Origin: JACVRW01 sp038323835
Lineage (GTDB): Bacteria > Actinomycetota > Thermoleophilia > Solirubrobacterales > Thermoleophilaceae
Direction: 5' to 3'
DNA length: 46,649 bases
NCBI GenBank assembly: GCA_038323835.1
Contig: JBBQHI010000029.1
Location: 1 to 46,649, forward strand
Positions 22,010 to 29,920 of the stretch are shown piece by piece; position 1 is the stretch's first letter; each line of letters opens with the position of its first letter. Both the position numbers and the translations under genes were made by a program. The notes beneath the pieces were generated by a model. It made no database searches. It saw only the letters and a program-made list of their open reading frames with translations, and had not been told where the DNA came from.

Positions 22010-22634
22010 CGCTGTAGGTCAGGTGCGTCACGCCGGGTGCCTCCACGACCCGGGTGGATTCGAGCTCGAGCTTCCCGACGTTCTCGAGCAGCCGGGTGCC
22101 GTCCCCGAGCAGAATCGGCACCACGTGAAGGGCCATCTCGTCGACCAGCCCTGCCCCGAGGCACTGCTGAGCGATGCTCGCGCCGCCCCCCACGGCCACG
22201 TCCCTGTCCCCGGCCGCCTCCCGGGCCTGCGCCACGGCGGACTCCACGCCGTCGGTGACGAACGTGAAGGTGGTGTCGCCCTTCTCGAGCGGCTCGCGGG
22301 CGTGATGGGTCACGACGAACACCGGATTGTGGAAGGGCGGGTCGTCCCCCCACCAGCCCTGCCAGGGGTCGTCCCCCCAGGGGCCCGGGCCGCCGCCGAA
22401 CATGTTCCGCCCCATCAGGTGCGCTCCGATGTTCTCGAGCGATTCCTCCACGACCTGGCTGGAGGCGTTCACCTCGCCGCCCTCCCGGCCGTGGGGCTTG
22501 CGCCACGCCTCGAGGTCGAAGGCCCACTCGTGGAGCTGCTCGCCGCCCTCGCCGAGCGGGTTCTTCTCGCTCTGGCTCGGACCGGCGACGAAGCCGTCGA
22601 GTGACATCGCAATCTGAAATCGAACCCGTGACAC
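21999..22634 (-). CDS. Dihydrofolate reductase-like (RibD C-terminal) protein
   Basis: A 211-residue product. FQIAMSLDGFVAG at the start, HLMGRNMFGGG, and the nucleotide-binding VGGGASIAQQCLGAGLVDEMALHVVPILLGDGTRL are typical of RibD-C/YyaP-like reductases. These use NADPH, but most are of unknown substrate. GTG 22634 follows GGGAGAGGC on the minus strand and gives the usual N-terminus; the frame is open a little further. Confidence 0.85.
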   Translation of the reverse strand: MSRVRFQIAMSLDGFVAGPSQSEKNPLGEGGEQLHEWAFDLEAWRKPHGREGGEVNASSQVVEESLENIGAHLMGRNMFGGGPGPWGDDPWQGWWGDDPPFHNPVFVVTHHAREPLEKGDTTFTFVTDGVESAVAQAREAAGDRDVAVGGGASIAQQCLGAGLVDEMALHVVPILLGDGTRLLENVGKLELESTRVVEAPGVTHLTYSVSA

Positions 22635-22681
22635 GCCTCTCCCTTCGACTCGCGTTTGGGTGAGGGCCATACATTGACGTG

Positions 22682-23179
22682 ATGACGCTTGTACGTCCCT
22701 GCCGGGATGACGAGCACGCCGCGATCGCCGCGATCGTGAACGCCGCGGCCGTGGCCTATCGCGGCGTGATCGCGGCCGATCGCTGGCGCGAGCCCTACAT
22801 GCCGCTGGGCGAGCTCGAGGATGAGATCGCCGCCGGAGTGGAGTTCTGGGGCTATGAGGCCGACGGCGCGCTGGTGGGCATCATGGGCATCCAGGCGGTG
22901 CGTGACGTGGATCTGATCCGCCACGCCTACGTGTCGCCCGCAGGCCAGCGGCGGGGCGTGGGCGGTGCGCTTCTGGATCACCTCGCCGGCTCCGCCGACC
23001 GCCGCATGCTCGTGGGCACCTGGGCCGCCGCCGAGTGGGCCATCCGCTTCTACCAGGGTCACGGATTCGAGCAGGTGACACCCGAGCGGAAGACCCAGCT
23101 GCTGCGCGCCTACTGGACGATCCCGGAGCGCCAGATCGAGACCTCGGTGGTTTTGGCCAACCCGCCCGACGAGGGATGA
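22682..23179 (+). CDS. GNAT-family N-acetyltransferase
   Basis: A 165-residue product. The acetyl-CoA motif is HAYVSPAGQRRGVGGALLDHL and the C-terminal motif FYQGHGFEQV is typical. N-terminal VRPCRDDEHAAIAAIVNAAAVAYRG forms the acceptor helices. The substrate is unknown. ATG 22682 directly follows an in-frame GTG 22679; either could be used. Convergent with the membrane gene 3 bp away. Confidence 0.85.
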   Translation: MTLVRPCRDDEHAAIAAIVNAAAVAYRGVIAADRWREPYMPLGELEDEIAAGVEFWGYEADGALVGIMGIQAVRDVDLIRHAYVSPAGQRRGVGGALLDHLAGSADRRMLVGTWAAAEWAIRFYQGHGFEQVTPERKTQLLRAYWTIPERQIETSVVLANPPDEG

Positions 23180-23182
23180 GTC

Positions 23183-23947
23183 TCAGTCCGGCTGCGTGGC
23201 CAGCACCACCAGCTGCACGCCGAGCGAGCCGGCCACCCCGATCGCGAAGGCTCCCGCGATGCCGAGGGGGTCGATCAGCAGAGCGAGCAGGAAGCAGAAG
23301 GCCACCGTTCCGAAGATCGCGCGCAGGAAGCCGCGCAGCATGCCGGTCGCGGCCATCGGGCCATCCTGGCCGAGCACGAACGCGGCGACCACGGTGGTGG
23401 CCACGGGGAACGGCGCGAGCGCCCCCGCGAGCGCCGGACCGAGCCCGTCCGCGGCGCCGGTGATAGCCACGATCAGCACGGCGGTGACCACGGCGCGGGC
23501 GGGCAGGTCCCATGCGGGGGGCGGCGTGGGCGGGGAGGCCGGAGCCTCCGGAGCCGGCGTCACGCGCAGTGCCACCAGGAACGCGCAGATCGCGGCGAGC
23601 AGTGCCACGACCGGCGAGGCGTCGACGTTCGACAGGGCCAGCGCCACGACGAGGAAGGCGGCCCAGCCCGCCAGTGTCGCCAGCTCCCAGCGGTGCGACC
23701 GTCCGGTCCGTTCGAACACCACCACGAACACCGCCAGGGCCACCAGCGCCAGCAGCGACGACGTGGCCGCGTCCGTCCCGAACTGCTCCCCCTGCTCGAT
23801 CGTGAGGATCAGCAGGATCGGGCCGAGGACGATCGGGATCGCCACCAGGATCCCTGACACCGCGGGTCCCCAGCGCCGGCCGGCGAGGGAGGCCGCCACC
23901 ACGAGCCCGGGCCCGAGCAACAGCTTGGTCAGGAGGATGTTGCTCAC
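23183..23947 (-). CDS. Polytopic membrane protein, hypothetical
   Basis: A 254-residue product with about eight hydrophobic helices and a Pro-rich loop near residues 130-145 (PAPEAPASPPTPPPA). Two halves look alike in topology. Motifs such as LAGRRWGPAVSGILVAIPIVLGP and the later GALAPFPVATTVVAAFVLGQDGP suggest an inverted repeat. No transporter family can be named with confidence. It ends upstream of tRNA-Leu, which is on the same strand. Confidence 0.7.
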   Translation of the reverse strand: MSNILLTKLLLGPGLVVAASLAGRRWGPAVSGILVAIPIVLGPILLILTIEQGEQFGTDAATSSLLALVALAVFVVVFERTGRSHRWELATLAGWAAFLVVALALSNVDASPVVALLAAICAFLVALRVTPAPEAPASPPTPPPAWDLPARAVVTAVLIVAITGAADGLGPALAGALAPFPVATTVVAAFVLGQDGPMAATGMLRGFLRAIFGTVAFCFLLALLIDPLGIAGAFAIGVAGSLGVQLVVLATQPD

Positions 23948-23975
23948 CAGGGCGGGACGCGGCGCGCGCTCTCAG

Positions 23976-24059
23976 TGCGGGCGGAGGGACTTGAACCCAC
24001 ACGCTCTTTCGAGCACCGGGACCTAAACCCGGCCTGTCTACCAGTTCCAGCACGCCCGC
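23976..24059 (-). tRNA. tRNA-Leu(TAG)
   Basis: On the minus strand GCGGGCG (24059-24053) pairs with CGCCCGC (23983-23977). The anticodon arm CCGGG-TTTAGGT-CCCGG gives TAG (leucine), with a long class II variable arm, and the T arm contains GGGTTCAAGTCC. Discriminator A; CCA not encoded. Confidence 0.95.
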
Positions 24060-24129
24060 CGGATGACCGCTGGATCGTAGATCGGATCGGCTCCGGGGCG
24101 CCTCGGGCGGGTGTAGAGTGCGCGAACCG

Positions 24130-24636
24130 ATGGCCGACACGGTGCTGGTGCATCCGAACCGCGACAAGGCCTCGTCGAAGGCCAGCAGGTCCATTGTGGT
24201 CCTGCTCCTGCTGGTCAGCGCCGGGCTGATCCTCATCATCACCGCAGGCGGGTGGTCCCACCTTCAGGGCGCCCAGCCGGTGTGCTTTGCCTACATCATC
24301 GTGTACCTGGTGATGGCGTTCGTGGTCGCGCGCTGGAACCGCGGCGTGCTGCCGGTGGCCGCCGCTCTGGCGATCATCTTCACCGTGTTCGCGGCGGTTG
24401 CGGGACCCGCTTGGTTCGGACGCGACAAGGCCGGCTTCGACGACCCCGCGCTCGACCCGGCACTGCTCGGGTTGCTCACGCTGATCCTCATCCCCGTCCA
24501 GCTGCTGCTCACCGCGTTCGCGATGCAGGCGTTCCAGCAGCAGTGGAACGTGGAGGTGGAGGTGACCGAGGACGAGGCCAACCGCTATCACGACGGCGGC
24601 CTCTCCGCCGGAGAGCTCCGCCCGGCCCAGCCCTAG
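24130..24636 (+). CDS. Membrane protein, hypothetical
   Basis: A 168-residue product between two divergent tRNA-Leu genes. Four hydrophobic helices: about 22-42 (IVVLLLLVSAGLILIITAGG), 53-71, 78-96 and 116-137. A charged C-terminal tail follows (WNVEVEVTEDEANRYHDGG). ATG 24130 is preferred to the GTG at 24118. No family recognised. Confidence 0.65.
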   Translation: MADTVLVHPNRDKASSKASRSIVVLLLLVSAGLILIITAGGWSHLQGAQPVCFAYIIVYLVMAFVVARWNRGVLPVAAALAIIFTVFAAVAGPAWFGRDKAGFDDPALDPALLGLLTLILIPVQLLLTAFAMQAFQQQWNVEVEVTEDEANRYHDGGLSAGELRPAQP

Positions 24637-24649
24637 AATCGTCCCCCGC

Positions 24650-24733
24650 GCGGCGGTGGAGGAATTGGCAGACTCGATGGATTCAAAATCCATTGCCCGA
24701 GAGGGCGTGCGGGTTCGAGTCCCGCCCGCCGCA
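24650..24733 (+). tRNA. tRNA-Leu(CAA)
   Basis: GCGGCGG (24650-24656) pairs with CCGCCGC (24726-24732). The anticodon arm ATGGA-TTCAAAA-TCCAT gives CAA (leucine), with a class II variable arm and T arm GCGGG-TTCGAGT-CCCGC. Discriminator A. Confidence 0.95.
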
Positions 24734-24741
24734 CCTTCGCC

Positions 24742-24966
24742 CTAGACCGGGTTGGTCTGTGGGGGCTCGCCGGCGGCCACGCTGTCGGGCTCTCCGACGG
24801 CCATCTCGTCCGCCTCCACGTCCTCGTCCGAGTAGCTGGGGATCCCGAGTGCCGCAGCGCGCTTCCTTGCGTCCTTCTTGGCCTTCTTTTCCTGGCGGCG
24901 CTCGACGAGCCTGCGCTCACGGTTGAGCTTCGCCATCGTGGTCTTTCGCTTGCCGCTTGAGGCCAT
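24742..24966 (-). CDS. Small basic protein, hypothetical
   Basis: A 74-residue product with a strongly basic N-terminal half (KRKTTMAKLNRERRLVERRQEKKAKK spans it) and an acidic C-terminal half (SDEDVEADEMAVGEPDSV). The bipolar charge suggests nucleic-acid binding or a small histone-like/ribosome-associated role, but no family is recognised. ATG 24966 is supported by AGGAGG on the minus strand. Confidence 0.7.
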   Translation of the reverse strand: MASSGKRKTTMAKLNRERRLVERRQEKKAKKDARKRAAALGIPSYSDEDVEADEMAVGEPDSVAAGEPPQTNPV

Positions 24967-25060
24967 GCATGTCCTCCTATCGGTGGAGCGCCATCTCCCG
25001 TACGCACGAGGGCGACGGGGGCCCGCAATCGAGCCCCCGTCTGCCGCTCGGAGACTTGGG

Positions 25061-25264
25061 TTAGAGCGTCTGGACGTTCGCAGCCGCGGGGCCCTTGGGG
25101 CCCTCCTCGGCGTCGTAGCTCACCTTCGCCCCATCGGTCAGCGACTTGAAGCCACTGCCCTGGATCGCGTTGTGGTGCACGAACAGGTCCTTGCCGGAGT
25201 CGTCCGGCGTGATGAATCCGAACCCCTTGTCGTCACTGAACCACTTAACGGTTCCTGTTGCCAT
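25061..25264 (-). CDS. Cold-shock protein
   Basis: A 67-residue CSD protein with RNP1 KGFGFI and RNP2 LFVHHNAI and the usual VKWFSDDKG beginning. It binds single-stranded nucleic acid and acts as an RNA chaperone. ATG 25264 follows a GGAGGGGG-like site; the frame upstream is not coding-like. Length is exactly that of the CspA family. Confidence 0.96.
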   Translation of the reverse strand: MATGTVKWFSDDKGFGFITPDDSGKDLFVHHNAIQGSGFKSLTDGAKVSYDAEEGPKGPAAANVQTL

Positions 25265-25420
25265 CTGTGTGTCCCCCTCCGGGGTATGTGCACTGCGAGA
25301 CGCGGAGGGTGCTGAGAGGCAACGACTGCGGAAACGCGGGGCACGGCTTTGGCCGAGCGGAAGCCCGACCCATACCACGAGCCTAGCGCTCGCCCCGGAA
25401 AGGTCGCGCCCGAGGGGGCC

Positions 25421-26635
25421 TCAACCCGCGTCCGCGGCTAGGCTGTCGCTGGTGCCCAGCGCCATCGATCCGTAGACGGCGAACAGCGTGCGGAGCTCGG
25501 GCGACTCCACCTCGATGAACCTCACGGGCAGGCCCGCCACCGCTTCCTTCGCCCGGTCGAAGTAGGGCACGAAGGCGTCGCTGGTGGCCAATCGCGCGGG
25601 CGGGCCGCCCACGTCGAGCCCCTCCCCCCTGGCGGCTCGCCTGGCCACCGCGAAGGCCAGCGTGGCCTTGGTGTGGCCGGAGGACGGCCGGCAATGCTCG
25701 GCCAGACTGCGGTGGAGGTTCTCGGCCTGCCCGACGTGCACGGGCTCGTCGCGGCGGGTGAACAGGTACACGCCCGGCTTGGCCGGGATCGTGGTGTGCT
25801 CGGCACGGGGATGTGCGGGCGCCTTCCAGAGGCGATCCAGCGTCGGCGCAAGCTCGGAGATCAGGTCCTCGAAGGCGGCCACCCCGGCCGATCGTACCGG
25901 CGGTCCGGACGGCCGCGCCCGCTGCCCGGTGACGGAGACCCGGCTGGGCGAGCGAGCCGGTGGTGCGACGGGGGCCGGCGGAAGCCCGGGCTCCTCCGCG
26001 GGGGGCGGGGGCTCGGCGACGGGCTCAGGCAGCGGCTCGGGCTCAGGCGCCGGTTCCGGTTCAGGGACGCGGACCGGCTCCGGCTCCGGCTCCGGCACGG
26101 GCTCGGGCTTAGGCGCCGGTTCCGGTTCAGGGACGCGCACGGGCTCCGGCTCGGGGGCGCGAAGCCGCGCGGGCACCGCGGCCTCCGGCGCCAGCGCCCG
26201 GAACGCCCCCCAGCTGATCGCCGCCGTGGCCAGCAGGGCGAAGAAGGCCCCGATCCGGCGCCCCACCTCCGTGCCGTTGCCTCCGATCACCGGGAGATCG
26301 GGTGGGTCGAGCAGGCGGTAGACCACCAGCGCGGCACAAACCACCCCGGCGACCGCGGTCACGAGCGCCACCGGCATCCGGGTGGAGGGCAGGTCGGCCG
26401 CTCGCAGGATCAGGAGCGCGATGGCTGCGAGGGCGGCGACCAACAGGACCACGTCGATCACGGCGAACGCGTGCCAGGCGTTCACGCCCTCGCCCCGGAT
26501 GGTGGTGCCCCCGGAGCGATGCGGTAGGCGCAGCGCGGTGTCCAGCGCGAACCACGGCAGGAACGTGGCCGCCAGGAGCAGGGCGCCGCCCACACCGGCC
26601 ACCAGCTCGCCCGGGCCTGGGCGTCGGGGGTTCAC
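25421..26635 (-). CDS. Membrane protein fused to GIY-YIG domain through Glu-Pro linker
   Basis: A 404-residue product. Four membrane helices (about 10-35, 56-80, 86-108, 126-148) are followed by a PEPEP-rich linker (161-230), then a cytosolic domain that starts at about 285 with KPGVYLFTRRDEPVHVGQAENLHRSLAEH in the GIY-YIG arrangement (GVY, HVGQ, then a basic helix); GHTKATLAFAVARRAA follows and a conserved-looking Glu lies in FIEVESPEL. Whether the nuclease is active is uncertain because the second motif reads HVG instead of YIG. An internal 66-bp DNA repeat encodes the linker. Confidence 0.7.
   Translation of the reverse strand: MNPRRPGPGELVAGVGGALLLAATFLPWFALDTALRLPHRSGGTTIRGEGVNAWHAFAVIDVVLLVAALAAIALLILRAADLPSTRMPVALVTAVAGVVCAALVVYRLLDPPDLPVIGGNGTEVGRRIGAFFALLATAAISWGAFRALAPEAAVPARLRAPEPEPVRVPEPEPAPKPEPVPEPEPEPVRVPEPEPAPEPEPLPEPVAEPPPPAEEPGLPPAPVAPPARSPSRVSVTGQRARPSGPPVRSAGVAAFEDLISELAPTLDRLWKAPAHPRAEHTTIPAKPGVYLFTRRDEPVHVGQAENLHRSLAEHCRPSSGHTKATLAFAVARRAARGEGLDVGGPPARLATSDAFVPYFDRAKEAVAGLPVRFIEVESPELRTLFAVYGSMALGTSDSLAADAG
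26045..26137 (-). repeat. Tandem repeat encoding Glu-Pro linker
   Basis: An identical 27-bp segment at 26045-26071 and 26111-26137 (period 66 bp) within the fusion gene, embedded in degenerate GGCTCC/GGTTCC repeats from about 26018 to 26160. It encodes the PEPEPAP/VRVPEPEP linker. Likely length-variable between strains. Confidence 0.75.
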
Positions 26636-26684
26636 GGGGCGTGGACTCTAACCCCGGAGCGACGGCCATACTGCGGGTCAGTCC

Positions 26685-27908
26685 ATGGCCGCCGCCGAGC
26701 CCACCGGAACTGAAGCGCGCGTGGACGCGATGGCGGAGATCGAGGCGCTCGTGTCCTTCGAGGGACGGGCACCCGGCTCGGACGCCGAGCGCCGGGCCGC
26801 GGGCCGCATGGCCGGCCGCCTGCGCGATCTCGGCCGCACCGCCGAGATCGAGCCCTTCAGCACCTGGCCGGGCTGGCTTGGCGCCTATGCCCTGCTCGCC
26901 GCGGCCGGGATCGCCGCCTCCGTGGTCTCCGTGTCCCAGCCGGTGGTGGGCGCCTGCATCGCGTCGGCCGCCTTCGTCCTGCTGATGATCGACGGCGGCG
27001 GGGTGGCCGCGGTGGCTCGCCGCGCCTTCGGCCGCCGCTCCTCCCAGAACGTGGTGTCGCTCGCGCCGGCCACCCGCCCGGGAGCGCTCGTGCTCGTGGC
27101 CCATCTCGACGCGGGACGCACAGGGCTCGTCCACCGGCCCGGGGTCCGGCGGTTGATGGCGCGCCTGGGCCGGCCGCGCCGCCTGTTCGGCGGGCCGCTC
27201 CAGGGGCTTGCCTGGACCATGGCCGCCGTGTGCGCGTGCTGCCTGATCCGGGTGGTGGGCGTGGAGGGCGACCCGCTCACCGCGGTGCAGTTCGCGCTCG
27301 CGGTGCTGCTCCTGCTGGCGCTGCCGCTGCTTGTGGACGCGTGGCTCTCCCCCACCGTTCCCGGCGCGGGGGACAACGCCTCAGGAGTGGCCCTGGCGCT
27401 GCGCCTGGCGGATCGCCTGCGCGGCGACCTCGACCACTTCGACCTGCACGTGGTGCTCACGGGAGCACAGGAGAGCCTGGCCGACGGGATGCGCGCGTTC
27501 GTCCACAGGCACCGCTCCGACCTCCCGAGCGGACGCACGGTGATCCTCAACCTCGACGAGGTGGGCGCGGGATCGGTGCGCTACACCGTGCGCGAGGGAC
27601 CGCTGCTCGCGCCCCGCTCTCATCCCCAGGTGGTGGAGACCTGCGAGGAGATCGCCGCCGACTCGGCCGGGCCCGCCCCGCGACCCCTGGCCAACCGCTC
27701 CGCCAGCGACGGCTTCGCCGCCCGCTCCGCGGGCTACCCGTCGCTCACCGTCACCTGCCGCGACGAGCTCGGCCTCGCACCGCTCCACCATCGCCGCATC
27801 GACCTGCCGGAGATGATCGATCCCGCCTCGCTCGCAGACGCGGAGGAGTTCTGCGCCGAGCTGATCCGCAGGCTCGACGCGCGCGTCGGTCCCGAGCTGT
27901 CGGACTAG
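26685..27908 (+). CDS. Membrane-embedded M28-family peptidase-like protein
   Basis: A 407-residue product. Metal-ligand motifs fit M28: VAHLDAG (His140, Asp142), PGAGDNASGV (Asp230), GAQESLADGMRAF (Glu), NLDEVG and a C-terminal HHRRID. Hydrophobic segments near 64-80, 86-103, 176-190 and 201-218 are inserted between the N-terminal part and the metal sites, so the enzyme is membrane anchored. A paralogue with the same N-terminal design is at 37057-38178. Substrate unknown. Ends in a 4-bp convergent overlap. Confidence 0.78.
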   Translation: MAAAEPTGTEARVDAMAEIEALVSFEGRAPGSDAERRAAGRMAGRLRDLGRTAEIEPFSTWPGWLGAYALLAAAGIAASVVSVSQPVVGACIASAAFVLLMIDGGGVAAVARRAFGRRSSQNVVSLAPATRPGALVLVAHLDAGRTGLVHRPGVRRLMARLGRPRRLFGGPLQGLAWTMAAVCACCLIRVVGVEGDPLTAVQFALAVLLLLALPLLVDAWLSPTVPGAGDNASGVALALRLADRLRGDLDHFDLHVVLTGAQESLADGMRAFVHRHRSDLPSGRTVILNLDEVGAGSVRYTVREGPLLAPRSHPQVVETCEEIAADSAGPAPRPLANRSASDGFAARSAGYPSLTVTCRDELGLAPLHHRRIDLPEMIDPASLADAEEFCAELIRRLDARVGPELSD

Positions 27909-29806
27909 GACTCGGCGGCGGGGGCGCCCGCCAGCTCGATGAAGAAGTCGAGCGATGCGGGGTTCGCCAGCGAGTCGCGGCTGGCCGCGCTCGCGGGGTC
28001 GGCGCCCATCATGATCTTCTTGACCGGCACCTCGAGCTTCTTGCCGGACAGCGTGCGCGGGATGTCGGACACCTCCACGATCCGGTTGGGCACGTGGCGC
28101 GGGGAGCAGTTCTCGCGCAATCGCCGCTTCAGCTCCCGCTCCAGCGTGTCGTCCAGCTCGACCCCGTCGGCGGGTACCACGAACAGCCACATCGCCGAGT
28201 CGGAGCCGTCGGGGGTGGGCACGTCCACCACGAGGCTGTCGGCCACCTCGGGTGCCCCCTCCACCGCGCTGTAGATCTCGCTGGTGCCGATCCGGACCCC
28301 CTGCCGGTTGATGGTGGAGTCCGAGCGGCCGTAGATCACCGCGCCCCCGCGCTCGTTGATCTTGATCCAATCGCCGTGCCGCCAGACGCCGGGGTAGGTG
28401 TCGAAGTAGCTCTGGCGGTAGCGCTCGCCGTCGGGGTCGTTCCAGAGGTAGAGCGGCATCGAGGGCATCGGCTGGGTGATCACGAGCTCGCCCACCTCGC
28501 CGATCAGCGGGCGGCCATCGGGGTCCCACGCCTCCACCGCCGCGCCCAGGGCGCGCGCCTGCAGCTCCCCGGCGTACACCGGCTTCACCGCGCAGCCGCC
28601 CACGAACGCCGTGCACAGATCGGTACCACCACTCGTGGAGTAGAGCCACACGTCCTCCTTCACGTGCTCGTACACCCACTCGAAGCCCTCCGAGGGCAGC
28701 GGCGAGCCGGTGGACCCCAGGCTGCGCAGGCGCGACAGGTCCGCCTCGCGCGCCGGCTCCACGCCCTCGTTCATGCACGCGGTGAGAAAGCCCGCGCTGG
28801 TGCCGAAGCACGTGACCCCCGCCTCCTCGGCGAAGCGCCACATCCCGCGCGGATCCGGCTGACCGTCGTAGAGCACGATCGTGGCCCCGGCCAGCAGTCC
28901 CCCCACGAGGAAGTTCCACATCATCCAGCCGGTGGTGGTGAACCAGAAGAAGCGGTCCTCGGGGCGCAGGTCGGTGTGGAGCCGGGCCTTTTTCAGGTGC
29001 TCGAGGAGGATGCCGCCCTGGCCTTGGACGATGGCCTTCGGCAGACCGGTGGTGCCGGAGGAGTAGAGAACCCACAGCGGATGGTCGAACGCGACCTGCT
29101 CGAAGCTGAGCTCGGCCGGCTCGGACAGGAGCTCGTCCCAGCCCGAGGGCACCATCACCGTGTGCTCGAGAGAGGCAATCGCTCCCGCGATCTCGTGCAC
29201 GCGGTCGGCGCGGTCGAAGCGCTTCCCGCCGTAGACGTAGCCGTCGGTGGCCAACAGCACACGGGGCTCGATCTGGGCGAAGCGGTCGATCACCGTCGGT
29301 GAGCCGAACTCGGGGGCGCAGCTCGACCACACGGCGCCGATGCTCGCCGTGGCCAGGAGCCCCACCACGGCCTCGGGCCCGTTCGGCAGGTAGGCCGCCA
29401 CGCGGTCGCCGGGTCCCACTCCGAGCCTCCGCAGGCCGGCGGCGCAGCGCGCCACCATGTCCTCGAGCTCGTCCCAGGTCACCTCGGCGGGCGCCCCGCC
29501 CTCCACGGCGTGAATGATCGCCGGGACGCCCGGGCGGGCCATGCGCAGCACATGCTGCGCGTAGTTCACCCGCGCGCCCGGGAACCATTCAGCGCCCGGC
29601 ATCTCCCGGCGCCCGAGCACGCGCTCGTACGGCTGCGCCGACTCCACCCCGAAGCGCTCCCACACCGAGGCCCAGAACCCCTCGAGATCGTCGACCGACC
29701 AGCGCCAGAGCTCGTCGTAGTCGCTGAAGCCGCGATCGGCGATGAACCGGGCCAGCTCGGAGCCGGCAGCGTTGCTCGGCTCCCAGAGCCGCCTTCCCTC
29801 GAGCAT
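27905..29806 (-). CDS. Acetoacetyl-CoA synthetase (acetoacetate-CoA ligase)
   Basis: A 633-residue adenylate-forming enzyme. The P-loop is YSSGTTGLPKAIVQGQGG, followed by the hallmark ILLEHLKKARLHTDLRPED and FFWFTTTGWMMWNFLVGG of acetoacetyl-CoA synthetases; STSGGTD, the YGRSD core and the C-terminal Lys in LSGKKLEVP are present. It activates acetoacetate to acetoacetyl-CoA, complementing the HMG-CoA lyase at 38178-39083, which produces acetoacetate. ATG 29806 has AGGA 8 nt upstream; TTG 29827 would add 7 residues. Confidence 0.92.
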   Translation of the reverse strand: MLEGRRLWEPSNAAGSELARFIADRGFSDYDELWRWSVDDLEGFWASVWERFGVESAQPYERVLGRREMPGAEWFPGARVNYAQHVLRMARPGVPAIIHAVEGGAPAEVTWDELEDMVARCAAGLRRLGVGPGDRVAAYLPNGPEAVVGLLATASIGAVWSSCAPEFGSPTVIDRFAQIEPRVLLATDGYVYGGKRFDRADRVHEIAGAIASLEHTVMVPSGWDELLSEPAELSFEQVAFDHPLWVLYSSGTTGLPKAIVQGQGGILLEHLKKARLHTDLRPEDRFFWFTTTGWMMWNFLVGGLLAGATIVLYDGQPDPRGMWRFAEEAGVTCFGTSAGFLTACMNEGVEPAREADLSRLRSLGSTGSPLPSEGFEWVYEHVKEDVWLYSTSGGTDLCTAFVGGCAVKPVYAGELQARALGAAVEAWDPDGRPLIGEVGELVITQPMPSMPLYLWNDPDGERYRQSYFDTYPGVWRHGDWIKINERGGAVIYGRSDSTINRQGVRIGTSEIYSAVEGAPEVADSLVVDVPTPDGSDSAMWLFVVPADGVELDDTLERELKRRLRENCSPRHVPNRIVEVSDIPRTLSGKKLEVPVKKIMMGADPASAASRDSLANPASLDFFIELAGAPAAES

Positions 29807-29920
29807 CTCGCGGATCCTATGGGTCAACGCCCTCGACCTATGACGGGTTCAGGTTGACATGGCGCGACCGGGCGTAGATAGTGCGCGTGAGATTTTCTGA
29901 GTATTCGGGGCCTCACATGG

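Noticed and set aside
27381..29588. A 735-codon reverse frame inside the acetoacetyl-CoA synthetase region
   Set aside because: Same strand but a different frame from the synthetase, with no motifs; the synthetase frame contains all family signatures.
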